A stretch of 12,580 bases of DNA. Source: Actinomycetota bacterium (lineage in GTDB: Bacteria; Actinomycetota; Nitriliruptoria; Euzebyales; Egibacteraceae). Shown here in pieces: positions 1 to 5,911 of this stretch (positions are counted from its first letter, which is position 1; every line of letters starts with the position of its first letter). The notes beneath the pieces were generated by a model. It had not been told where the DNA came from and searched no databases. It saw only the letters and a program-made list of their open reading frames with translations. The position numbers and the translations under genes are program-made. Where the stretch lies: positions 1 through 12,580 of the forward strand of contig JAHWKQ010000042.1 of assembly GCA_019347785.1 (NCBI GenBank), in the 5' to 3' direction.

Positions 1-152
1 GTCCGGCGGCCCCGCCCGGTCCCCGCCCGGCCCGTGGGCCGCAGAGTGCCGGGGAGCCGCCGGGGACGGCCCCCGCGGCGCGCACGTCCGCGGCCGAGCG
101 GGGGGCGCACGCCAGCCGGGCTCCCGCCCCCGAGCCGGAGGCCCGGGGGTGA
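1..152 (+). CDS. C-terminal tail of an upstream protein (partial)
   Basis: Reading from base 3, the frame is open from the window edge to a TGA at 150-152 and gives 49 residues rich in Pro, Ala, Gly and Arg, ending in APEPEARG. Nearly every third codon base is G or C. The TGA overlaps the GTG start at 149 of the next gene in a GTGA arrangement, the same stop/start overlap used at five other junctions here, which is the main reason to believe the frame. The visible part looks like a disordered tail with no domain, so the product cannot be named. In Mycobacterium the gene two before tlyA encodes a HAD-family hydrolase, which is the best positional guess. The composition is low-complexity and the call is only moderately secure. 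Confidence 0.45.
   Translation, partial: PAAPPGPRPARGPQSAGEPPGTAPAARTSAAERGAHASRAPAPEPEARG
137..141 (+). promoter_or_regulatory. Ribosome binding site of the small protein at 149
   Basis: GGAGG lies 7 bases before the GTG at 149. It supports that GTG as a real start inside a frame that is otherwise open to the window edge. Confidence 0.5.
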
Positions 153-331
153 CCGCGTCCCTCCAGCGCCTGCTCGGCTTCCTGGAGGAGCTCGACGAGC
201 TGCCGGCCCAGCGGCACGCCGAGCGTCTCGAGCAGGTCCACCGCGCGCTGGTCGAAGAGCTCGACGCGTCCGACGCCCTGGCCGACGAGGCGCAGGCGGA
301 CGAGCGCGGGCCGGAGCAGCCGCCGGGATGA
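149..331 (+). CDS. Small helical protein of unknown function upstream of tlyA
   Basis: A 60-residue acidic protein. It has two likely amphipathic helices, residues 4-18 (LQRLLGFLEELDELP) and 22-39 (RHAERLEQVHRALVEELD), separated by a short turn. A disordered Glu/Ala/Pro tail follows. This looks like a helical hairpin or short coiled coil, with no signal peptide, membrane segment or catalytic motif. The GTG start has GGAGG 7 bases upstream and overlaps the previous stop (GTGA). Its own TGA overlaps the tlyA ATG (ATGA, 328-331), so it is translationally coupled on both sides. In M. tuberculosis a protein of about the same length (Rv1693) occupies the same place just before tlyA, and I infer this is its counterpart from position and size. 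Its function is not known to me; a role alongside TlyA or the ribosome is only a guess. Confidence 0.75.
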   Translation: MTASLQRLLGFLEELDELPAQRHAERLEQVHRALVEELDASDALADEAQADERGPEQPPG

Positions 332-1170
332 CGCCGCGGCGGCGGCTGGACACCGAGCTGGTCCGCCGGGGGCTGGCGTCAAGCCGCTCCGACGGCCGCA
401 GGCTCATCGCCGAGGGCCGCGTCACGGTCGGCGGGGCGCCCGCGCCCAAGCCGGCCCGGCTGGTGGCCCCCGCCGAGCCGGTGGGCGTCGCCCAGCCGGC
501 CGACCGCTGGGCGTCGCGGGGGGGCCACAAGCTGGCGGGTGCTCTGGGCGACCTGTGCGTCGACCCCGCCGGGCGTCACTGCCTCGACGCCGGTGCGTCC
601 ACGGGGGGCTTCACCGACGTGCTGCTGCGACGCGGCGCCGCCCGCGTCGTGGCCGTGGATGTCGGGTACGGACAGCTGGCCTGGGGACTGCGCCGCGATG
701 AGCGGGTGGTCGTGCGGGACCGCACCAACGTGCGACGCCTGACCGCCGGCGACGTGCTGCCGCCCCCGCCCGACCTGCTCGTGGCGGACCTGTCGTTCAT
801 CTCGCTCACGCTCGTGCTGCCCGCCCTGGTGGCGGTGGCCGCCGACGTCGCCGACCACGTCGCGCTCGTGAAGCCGCAGTTCGAGGTGGGCCCGCGGCGG
901 GTCGGCCCCGGCGGCGTCGTGCGGGACCCGGCGGCCTGGCGCGGGGCGCTGTCGGCCGTCGCTGCGGCGGCCGGCGAGGAGGGCCTCGGTGTCGTCGACG
1001 CGGTGGCGTCACGGCTGCCGGGCCCGGCCGGCAACGTCGAGTTCTTCGTCCACCTGCGCGCCGGCGACTCCGAGCCGGGGTCGCTGGCGGCGGAGGCGGG
1101 ACAGCCGGACGTCAGCGCCGTGCTGGACCGGGCGGTCGCGGCGGGCCGGCGGGTCGCGGTCAGCCGTTAG
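328..1170 (+). CDS. tlyA: TlyA, 16S/23S rRNA (cytidine-2'-O)-methyltransferase
   Basis: A 280-residue SAM-dependent methyltransferase that adds 2'-O-methyl groups to cytidines of rRNA (C1409 of 16S and C1920 of 23S in mycobacteria). An S4 RNA-binding domain (about 5-65) precedes an FtsJ-type Rossmann methyltransferase (about 64-245). Visible motifs are SRGGHKL (63-69), DAGASTGGFTD (87-97, SAM loop), VDVGYGQL, ADLSFISL (153-160), VKPQFEVG (181-188) and GNVEFF (235-240). The K-D-K-E catalytic set is K68, D154, K182 and E238. The N-terminus RRRLDTELVRRGLASSR resembles the mycobacterial protein, which suggests the two-target TlyA-II type linked to capreomycin and viomycin sensitivity. About 35 extra residues follow the core. 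The ATG at 328 is chosen for its overlap with the previous stop and because the S4 domain begins there; the frame is open much further upstream but that stretch is not protein-like. Confidence 0.95.
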   Translation: MTPRRRLDTELVRRGLASSRSDGRRLIAEGRVTVGGAPAPKPARLVAPAEPVGVAQPADRWASRGGHKLAGALGDLCVDPAGRHCLDAGASTGGFTDVLLRRGAARVVAVDVGYGQLAWGLRRDERVVVRDRTNVRRLTAGDVLPPPPDLLVADLSFISLTLVLPALVAVAADVADHVALVKPQFEVGPRRVGPGGVVRDPAAWRGALSAVAAAAGEEGLGVVDAVASRLPGPAGNVEFFVHLRAGDSEPGSLAAEAGQPDVSAVLDRAVAAGRRVAVSR

Positions 1171-1173
1171 CAT
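1168..1173 (+). promoter_or_regulatory. Possible -10 element (TAGCAT) of a leaderless nadK promoter
   Basis: TAGCAT fits the actinobacterial TANNNT -10 pattern. It ends 6 bases before the nadK GTG, so transcription would begin at or within a base of the start codon. nadK has no Shine-Dalgarno sequence upstream, as expected for a leaderless message. Against it, the first three bases are the tlyA stop codon, so the match could be chance, and I see no -35 box 16-18 bases upstream. Confidence 0.4.
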
Positions 1174-1179
1174 GAGCAC

Positions 1180-2100
1180 GTGACGACGCCGCCGGGCCCC
1201 AGCGCGCGACGGCCCGCCGCGTCCCGTGTGCCCGCCGGGCGCGGTACCGCGCCCGAGGTCGTCGGGCTGGTCGTGCACGGCGGCCGTCCCGAGGCGAAGC
1301 AGGCGGCCCTGGCGGCCGTCGACCTGCTGCGCCAGGAGGACGTCGGCATCGTCGGCTGCAGCGGCGACGGCTGGGACGGCGCCATCGACGTCCGCGAACC
1401 CTCGTCGTTCGGTGACCGCGCCGACGTGGTCCTCGTCTTCGGCGGCGACGGCACGTTCCTGCGCGCCGCCTACATGGCCCGGGACCGGGGGCTGCCGCTC
1501 GCGGGCGTGGACCTGGGCCGGCTGGGCTTCCTGTCCGAGGTCGCGGCCCCCGACGTGGCGGCGGTGCTGCGACGGCTCGTCGGCGGCGCGTTCAGCGTCG
1601 AGGAGCGCATGACGCTGCTGGTGGAGGTCGACGACGCCGACGGGCGGACCGTGGCCAGCAGCTGGGCGCTGAACGAGGCGTCCGTCGAGCGGACCGACCG
1701 CCAGCGGCTGGTCGTCCTGGAGGTGCGCGTCGGCGACTCTGCGTTCGCCCACGTGCCCGCCGACGGGATCATCTGCGCGAGCCCCACCGGCTCGACGGCC
1801 TACGCCTTCAGCGCCGGCGGCCCGATCCTGTCGCCGCTGATGGATGCCATCCTGCTCGTCCCGGTGGCGCCGCACTCGCTGTTCGACCGGACCATCGTCG
1901 TCGACCCGACCGAGACGCTATCGGTGCGCCCGGTCGGCGGGCACAACACCTGCCTGGTCAGCCTCGACGGGCGGGAGACGCTGGACGTGCCGGCCGGAGG
2001 GCGGGTGCGGGTGTCCCGCGGCGACGTGCCGGTGCGCCTGGCGCGCTTCGGCACGTTCGACTTCTACGAGCGGGTGCGCGACAAGTTCGGCCTGCGCTAG
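1180..2100 (+). CDS. nadK: NAD kinase
   Basis: A 306-residue cytosolic enzyme that phosphorylates NAD to NADP with ATP or polyphosphate. Family motifs are clear: GGDGTFLRAA (88-97, with the essential Asp of GGDG), the LGRLGFL loop (112-118), ALNEASVE with the conserved Asn-Glu pair (165-166), and the ADGIICASPTGSTAYAFSAG stretch (194-213) that binds the NAD ribose and nicotinamide. Residues 1-24 are a low-complexity Pro/Ala/Arg extension before the core begins at APEVVGLVVHGG. A GTG at 1228 (residue 17) is an alternative start. I prefer 1180 because the possible -10 sequence at 1168-1173 would place transcription start there; neither candidate has a ribosome binding site. It sits 9 bases after tlyA, the usual actinobacterial pairing. 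recN, which normally follows, is absent. Confidence 0.95.
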   Translation: MTTPPGPSARRPAASRVPAGRGTAPEVVGLVVHGGRPEAKQAALAAVDLLRQEDVGIVGCSGDGWDGAIDVREPSSFGDRADVVLVFGGDGTFLRAAYMARDRGLPLAGVDLGRLGFLSEVAAPDVAAVLRRLVGGAFSVEERMTLLVEVDDADGRTVASSWALNEASVERTDRQRLVVLEVRVGDSAFAHVPADGIICASPTGSTAYAFSAGGPILSPLMDAILLVPVAPHSLFDRTIVVDPTETLSVRPVGGHNTCLVSLDGRETLDVPAGGRVRVSRGDVPVRLARFGTFDFYERVRDKFGLR

Positions 2101-2146
2101 GCCCATCGCCCTGCGTGGCTTGCCGGAGGCGCCGGGCGTCCCCTGG

Positions 2147-2152
2147 TACCGT
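2147..2152 (+). promoter_or_regulatory. Possible -10 element (TACCGT) of a pyrG promoter
   Basis: TACCGT fits TANNNT and lies in the 96-base nadK-pyrG gap. It would give a leader of roughly 38 bases before the pyrG GTG. The nearest -35-like hexamer, TTGCCG at 2120-2125, is 21 bases away, which is too far for a standard sigma-70-type promoter. Nothing else is evident in this gap: no uridine-tract terminator and no pyrimidine-rich initial sequence of the kind used in pyrG attenuation of Bacillus. Confidence 0.28.
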
Positions 2153-2184
2153 TGGAAGAGGCGCCGCGCGCCCCCGCCGGACCG

Positions 2185-2190
2185 AAGGGA
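2185..2190 (+). promoter_or_regulatory. Ribosome binding site of pyrG
   Basis: AAGGGA lies 6 bases before the GTG at 2197. It decides this start over a TTG at 2152, which would add 15 non-conserved residues and overlap the possible promoter. Confidence 0.6.
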
Positions 2191-2196
2191 CTGCGC

Positions 2197-3840
2197 GTGG
2201 CCAAGCACATCCTGGTGACCGGGGGCGTTTCGTCGTCCCTGGGCAAGGGCATCACCGCCGCGTCCATCGGGCGGCTGCTGAAGTCACGCGGCCTGCGTGT
2301 CGTCATGCAGAAGCTCGACCCGTATGTCAACGTCGACCCGGGCACCATGAACCCGTTCCAGCACGGGGAGGTGTTCGTCACCGAGGACGGCGGCGAGACC
2401 GATCTGGACCTGGGCCACTACGAGCGCTTCATCGACGAGAACCTCACCCGGGCGTGCAGCGTCTCGACCGGCCAGATCTACTCCTCGGTCATCGCCAAGG
2501 AGCGCCGTGGCGACTACACGGGCGAGACCGTCCAGGTGATCCCCCACGTCACCAACGAGATCAAGCGGACGATCCTGGCGCTGGCCGACGACGTCGACGT
2601 CGTCATCACCGAGGTCGGCGGCACGGTCGGGGACATCGAGGGCCTGCCGTTCCTGGAGGCGATCCGCCAGCTGCGCTACGACGTGGGGCGCGAGAGCATC
2701 TGCTACGTGCACTGCGCGCTGGTGCCGTTCATCGCCCCCACCGGGGAGCTGAAGACCAAGCCGGCGCAGCACTCCGTCCGGGAGCTGCGCAGCATCGGGA
2801 TCCAGCCCGACGCGGTCGTGTGCCGCAGCGACCGCCCCCTGTCACCGGACCTCAAGCGCAAGATCGCGATGCTGTCCGACGTGGACATCGAGGGGGTCGT
2901 CAGCGCCCACGACGTCGACTCTCTGTACATGGTGCCCCTGGTGCTGCGCGACGAGGGTCTCGACGCGTTCATCGTGCGGCGCCTGGGGCTCGACCCCGCC
3001 GTCGAGCCGGACCTGCGCGAGTGGACGCGGCTGGTGCGCCGCGCGCTGGCGCCCGAGGAGACCGTCCGGATCGCCGTCGTCGGCAAGTACGTGTCGCTGC
3101 CGGACGCCTACCTGTCGGTCGTCGAGGCGCTCGCGCACGCCGGCATCCACCACGGCGCGCAGGTGGAGACCCTGTGGGTGCCCGCCGACGATCTGCAGGC
3201 GCCCGGTGCGGCCGCGCGGTCGCTGCGCGGCGCGCACGGCATCGTCCTGCCCGGCGGCTTCGGCGTCCGCGGCATCGAGGGCAAGATCGCCGCGGCCCGC
3301 TACGCCCGCGAGCGCCACGTGCCCTACCTCGGCCTGTGCCTGGGGCTGCAGGTCGCCGTCGTCGAGTTCGCGCGCCACGTGCTCGGCCTCGCCGAGGCCA
3401 ACTCCAGCGAGTTCGCGCCGGAGACCCCCGAGCCGGTCGTCGACCTCATGCCGGACCAGCGCGGCGTCGTCGACCTGGGCGGCACGATGCGCCTGGGCGT
3501 GTACCCGTGCAAGGTCGCGCCCGGCACCCGCGCCGCCGCGGCGTACCGCGAGCCGGTCGTGTACGAGCGCCACCGGCACCGCTGGGAGGTCAACAACCGC
3601 TACCGCCGGCGGCTGTCGCAGGCGGGCATGGTCTTCAGTGGGCTGTCACCGGACGACCGCCTCGTGGAGATGATCGAGCTGGCCGAGCATCCGTGGTTCG
3701 TCGGCTCGCAGTTCCACCCCGAGCTGCGCTCGCGCCCCAACCGCCCCCAGCCGCTGTTCCGCGACTTCGTCGGCGCCGCGCTGGACCGCATGCTTGCCCA
3801 GTCCGGCCGGCTGCCCGAGCCGATGAGCGCCCGCGCCTAG
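2197..3840 (+). CDS. pyrG: CTP synthase (glutamine-hydrolysing)
   Basis: A 547-residue enzyme converting UTP, ATP and glutamine to CTP, the last step of pyrimidine nucleotide synthesis. The N-terminal amidoligase domain (about 1-270) shows the P-loop GGVSSSLGKG (9-18), MQKLDPYVNVDPGTMNP (37-53), EDGGETDLDLGHYERF (63-78), TEVGGTVGDIE (138-148) and the UTP/CTP site GELKTKPAQHSV (183-194). The C-terminal class I glutamine amidotransferase domain (about 290-535) shows the oxyanion region LPGGFGVRGIEGK (351-363), the nucleophile C381 in LGLCLGLQ, and H507/E509 in FHPEL, which complete the catalytic triad. Length is normal for the family and nothing is missing. The start at VAKHILVTGG matches where family members begin. 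pyrG is separated from nadK by 96 bases and converges on a small minus-strand gene 12 bases beyond its stop. Confidence 0.98.
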   Translation: MAKHILVTGGVSSSLGKGITAASIGRLLKSRGLRVVMQKLDPYVNVDPGTMNPFQHGEVFVTEDGGETDLDLGHYERFIDENLTRACSVSTGQIYSSVIAKERRGDYTGETVQVIPHVTNEIKRTILALADDVDVVITEVGGTVGDIEGLPFLEAIRQLRYDVGRESICYVHCALVPFIAPTGELKTKPAQHSVRELRSIGIQPDAVVCRSDRPLSPDLKRKIAMLSDVDIEGVVSAHDVDSLYMVPLVLRDEGLDAFIVRRLGLDPAVEPDLREWTRLVRRALAPEETVRIAVVGKYVSLPDAYLSVVEALAHAGIHHGAQVETLWVPADDLQAPGAAARSLRGAHGIVLPGGFGVRGIEGKIAAARYARERHVPYLGLCLGLQVAVVEFARHVLGLAEANSSEFAPETPEPVVDLMPDQRGVVDLGGTMRLGVYPCKVAPGTRAAAAYREPVVYERHRHRWEVNNRYRRRLSQAGMVFSGLSPDDRLVEMIELAEHPWFVGSQFHPELRSRPNRPQPLFRDFVGAALDRMLAQSGRLPEPMSARA

Positions 3841-3852
3841 GGCTGCCCCGGC

Positions 3853-4086
3853 TCACCCCCAGGGGGTGCGGCGCCGGGCGCTGCGGGCGCGCTCGCGGCC
3901 CCAGGCGAGCAGGTGGCGCGCAAAGTCGAACTCTGAGGCCAGGATGGCCAGGCCGGCCAGGACCACCAGGATGCCGGGGCCCGGCAGCGGCATGAGCACG
4001 AGGCCCGCGACCGTGACGAGCCCGCCCACGAGGCCCACGACGAGCTGGCGCGGCGAGGGCGTCGGCCGACCGTCCTTGGCGCGCAT
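3853..4086 (-). CDS. Small membrane protein with PGPG motif (PGPGW/TIGR02611-like)
   Basis: A 77-residue protein on the minus strand. It has two hydrophobic segments, about 15-33 and 38-50, joined by LPGPG (34-38), followed by ASEFDFARHLLAW and a strongly basic tail (RERARSARRR). This is the pattern of the PGPGW family of putative inner-membrane proteins, here with Ile in place of the Trp. The family has no established function that I know of. ATG at 4086 starts the recognisable protein but has no ribosome binding site; an in-frame GTG at 4098 is an alternative that would add four residues (VAFP). The frame stays open upstream to 4335, but that part is antisense to the NUDIX gene and is not protein-like. 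The gene faces pyrG tail to tail and diverges from the NUDIX gene, so it must have its own promoter. Confidence 0.8.
   Translation of the reverse strand: MRAKDGRPTPSPRQLVVGLVGGLVTVAGLVLMPLPGPGILVVLAGLAILASEFDFARHLLAWGRERARSARRRTPWG
3854..3868. terminator. Possible bidirectional hairpin after pyrG
   Basis: CACCCCC-A-GGGGGTG is a perfect 7-base inverted repeat with a one-base centre; realistically it forms a 5-6 base-pair stem with a 3-5 base loop. It starts 14 bases after the pyrG stop and lies inside the last codons of the convergent gene. There is no T-tract on either strand, so it would be an atypical terminator at best. Confidence 0.3.
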
Positions 4087-4108
4087 GGGAAAAGCCACTG
4101 GACCAGGG

Positions 4109-4114
4109 ATGGTA
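4109..4114 (-). promoter_or_regulatory. Possible -10 element (TACCAT) for the PGPG membrane protein
   Basis: On the minus strand TACCAT fits TANNNT and is placed so that transcription would begin about 16 bases before the ATG at 4086, or a few bases before the alternative GTG at 4098. It lies in the 63-base divergent gap with the NUDIX gene. No -35 box is evident. Confidence 0.22.
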
Positions 4115-4140
4115 ACAAGACGCCGAGCGCCGCGACCCGG

Positions 4141-4145
4141 GGAGG
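4141..4145 (+). promoter_or_regulatory. Ribosome binding site of the NUDIX gene
   Basis: GGAGG (within GGGGAGG) ends 4 bases before the ATG at 4150. The spacing is slightly short but the match is strong, and it fixes the start. Confidence 0.6.
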
Positions 4146-4149
4146 CCGT

Positions 4150-4725
4150 ATGAGCGAGTACCACGTCGAGTCCAGTGAGACCGTCTACGACGGCGTGCTG
4201 TCGCGCGCCCGCATGGACCGGGTGCGCATGCCCGACGGCCACACGAGGGCACGCGAAGTGATGGAGCATGTGCCCGCGGTCGCGGTCGTGGCCGTCGACC
4301 AGGGGTGCGTCGTGCTCGTGCGCCAGTATCGCCACCCGCTGCGCGAGTGGCTCCTCGAGGTCCCCGCCGGCCTCCTCGACATCGAGGGCGAGGCGCCGGA
4401 CGACGCGGCCCGCCGCGAGCTGATCGAGGAGGTCGGGCTGGAGCCGGGGCGCCTCGACGAGCTCGTCACGTTCGCCAACTCCGCCGGCTGGACCGACGAG
4501 CGGACGACGGTCTACCTGGCCACGGACCTGCGCCCGGCCAGTCCCCCGGACGACTTCTCAGCCGACGCCGAGGAGGCCGGCATGCAGGTCGTGCGCATGC
4601 GTCTCGACGAAGCCGTGGCCCGGGCCCGCCGCGGCGACCTGTGCGACGCCAAGACGGTCATCGGGCTGCTGCTGGCGCAGGCGCGGCTGCAGGCGGCCGG
4701 CCGCCGGGACGCGACGGCGGAATAG
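4150..4725 (+). CDS. NUDIX hydrolase, ADP-ribose pyrophosphatase type
   Basis: A 191-residue NUDIX protein, most likely cleaving ADP-ribose to AMP and ribose 5-phosphate. The NUDIX box spans about residues 74-96, from GLLDIEGE to RRELIEEVGL; the metal-binding Glu residues are in RELIEE (89-94). The spacing from the first Gly to the first Glu is one residue longer than the textbook consensus. The mycobacterial neighbour of pyrG (Rv1700) has the same extra residue, as I recall it, and this supports orthology. RQYRHPLREWLLEVPAG (58-74) just before the box is typical of ADP-ribose pyrophosphatases, as is the later FANSAGWTDERTTVYLA region. The protein is cytosolic with no membrane segment. Its position after pyrG is conserved in Actinobacteria, although here a minus-strand gene intervenes. 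Substrate is inferred from family and position. Confidence 0.92.
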   Translation: MSEYHVESSETVYDGVLSRARMDRVRMPDGHTRAREVMEHVPAVAVVAVDQGCVVLVRQYRHPLREWLLEVPAGLLDIEGEAPDDAARRELIEEVGLEPGRLDELVTFANSAGWTDERTTVYLATDLRPASPPDDFSADAEEAGMQVVRMRLDEAVARARRGDLCDAKTVIGLLLAQARLQAAGRRDATAE

Positions 4726-4728
4726 AAT
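4723..4728 (+). promoter_or_regulatory. Possible -10 element (TAGAAT) of an ald promoter
   Basis: TAGAAT differs from TATAAT at one position and is the most AT-rich hexamer in the area. It begins with the NUDIX stop codon TAG, so chance is a real alternative. It would give a leader of about 40 bases before the ald GTG. No -35 hexamer is visible at 16-18 bases. Confidence 0.38.
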
Positions 4729-4739
4729 CCGGTGAGTCG

Positions 4740-4754
4740 GCGGCCACACGCCGC
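4740..4754 (+). other. Small hairpin in the ald leader
   Basis: GCGGC-CACAC-GCCGC is a 5-base-pair stem with a 5-base loop, between the possible -10 sequence and the ribosome binding site of ald. It could form in the ald leader or weakly terminate the NUDIX message. There is no T-tract, and such repeats are common in DNA this GC-rich. Confidence 0.25.
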
Positions 4755-4761
4755 GGGCGGG

Positions 4762-4770
4762 GGAAGGGGG
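4762..4770 (+). promoter_or_regulatory. Ribosome binding site of ald
   Basis: The purine run GGAAGGGGG ends 5 bases before the GTG at 4776. This selects the GTG where family similarity begins (RIGVPAEVKESEYRVAI). Confidence 0.6.
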
Positions 4771-4775
4771 TCCCA

Positions 4776-5909
4776 GTGAGGATCGGAGTGCCGGCCGAGG
4801 TCAAGGAGTCCGAGTATCGCGTCGCGATCACCCCCGCGGGGGTGCGCGAGCTGACGGTGGCGGGTCACGAGGTCATGGTGCAGGCGGGCGCGGGCGCCGG
4901 CTCCTCGCTGACCGACGACGACTACACCCGCGCCGGGGCCCGCATCGTCGACGACGCAGCGCGCGTGTGGGCCGACGCCGAGCTGCTGTTGAAGGTCAAA
5001 GAGCCCGTCGAGGAGGAGTTCGAGCGTCTGCGCCCCGACCTGGTGCTGTTCACCTACCTGCACCTGGCCGCGGACCGACCCCTGACCGACGCGCTCGTGA
5101 AGTCCGGCATCACCGCGGTCGCCTACGAGACCGTCGAGCACCCCGACGGCGCCCTGCCGCTGCTGGCCCCGATGAGCGAGATCGCCGGCCGCATGGCGCC
5201 GCAGGTCGGCGCCAAGGAGCTCGAGGCCCCTCGCGGGGGGCGCGGGACGCTCATGGGCGGCGTCTCCGGGGTCCTGCCGGCGCACGTGGTCGTGATCGGC
5301 GCGGGCGTCTCCGGCCGCAACGCCGCCTGGGTCGCGGCGGGCATGGAGGCCCGCGTCACGATCCTGGACCTCGACGTCGACAAGCTGCGCTACGTCGACG
5401 CCATCCACCAGGGCAAGATCGTCACGCTCATGTCCAATCGGCTGACGCTCGAGGAGCAGGTCGCCGAGGCGGACATGGTCATCGGCGCCGTCCTGGTCCC
5501 CGGGGCCCGGGCGCCGCACCTGCTCAGCGAGGACATGGTCCACTCGATGCGCCGTGGCGCGGTGTTCGTGGACATCTCGATCGACCAGGGGGGGTGCTCG
5601 GAGACCAGCCGCGTGACGACCCACCGCGAGCCGACCTACCTCGTCCACGAGGTCGTGCACTACTGCGTCGGCAACATGCCGGGGGCCGTGCCGCGCACGT
5701 CGACGTTCGCGCTGGCGAACGTCACGCTGCCGTACGTGTCCAGGATCGCCGAGCACGGCGTCGCCGGGGCGGCGGCCCGGGACCCGGCCCTGGCCCGCGG
5801 CTTCAACGTCGTCGACGGGGCCATCACCAACGCCGGGGTCGCCGAGGCGCACGAGCTGGCACACACCGACCTGTCCGACGTCGTGCCCGCATCCGGGTCG
5901 CACGCCTAG
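4776..5909 (+). CDS. ald: L-alanine dehydrogenase
   Basis: A 377-residue NAD-dependent enzyme interconverting L-alanine with pyruvate and ammonia. The N-terminal catalytic part shows RVAITPAGV (15-23), LLKVKEP (71-77) with the substrate-binding K75, and YLHLAA with the catalytic H96. The NAD Rossmann motif is VVVIGAGVSGRNAA (171-184). SIDQGGCSE carries D270, and NMPGAVPRTSTFAL (300-313) is the conserved late segment. K75, H96 and D270 fall at the same numbers as in the M. tuberculosis enzyme, so there are no insertions through the core. Length is normal. It begins 50 bases after the NUDIX gene and is followed after 2 bases by xerD. The same gene lies close to xerD and pyrG in Streptomyces, so its presence here is inherited context rather than a recent arrival. 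Confidence 0.97.
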   Translation: MRIGVPAEVKESEYRVAITPAGVRELTVAGHEVMVQAGAGAGSSLTDDDYTRAGARIVDDAARVWADAELLLKVKEPVEEEFERLRPDLVLFTYLHLAADRPLTDALVKSGITAVAYETVEHPDGALPLLAPMSEIAGRMAPQVGAKELEAPRGGRGTLMGGVSGVLPAHVVVIGAGVSGRNAAWVAAGMEARVTILDLDVDKLRYVDAIHQGKIVTLMSNRLTLEEQVAEADMVIGAVLVPGARAPHLLSEDMVHSMRRGAVFVDISIDQGGCSETSRVTTHREPTYLVHEVVHYCVGNMPGAVPRTSTFALANVTLPYVSRIAEHGVAGAAARDPALARGFNVVDGAITNAGVAEAHELAHTDLSDVVPASGSHA

Positions 5910-5911
5910 CG

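Noticed and set aside
34..327. An N-terminal extension of tlyA by 98 residues in the same open frame
   Set aside because: It is Arg/Pro/Gly-rich with no domain, overlaps the better-supported small gene, and homologous TlyA proteins begin at the ATG at 328.
518..524. Seven-G tract in tlyA (another at 5588-5594 in ald) as phase-variation sites
   Set aside because: Both frames are intact through essential motifs, and such runs are expected by chance in DNA this G-rich.
2152..2196. A longer pyrG starting at TTG 2152
   Set aside because: The added residues are not family-like; AAGGGA before the GTG at 2197 and the VAKHILVTGG start fit better.
2101..2196. A Bacillus-type pyrG attenuator in the leader
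   Set aside because: No terminator hairpin with T-tract and no reiterative-initiation sequence can be seen in the 96-base gap.
4087..4335. An extended N-terminus of the PGPG membrane protein
   Set aside because: It runs antisense through the start of the NUDIX gene and its ribosome binding site, and shows no family similarity.
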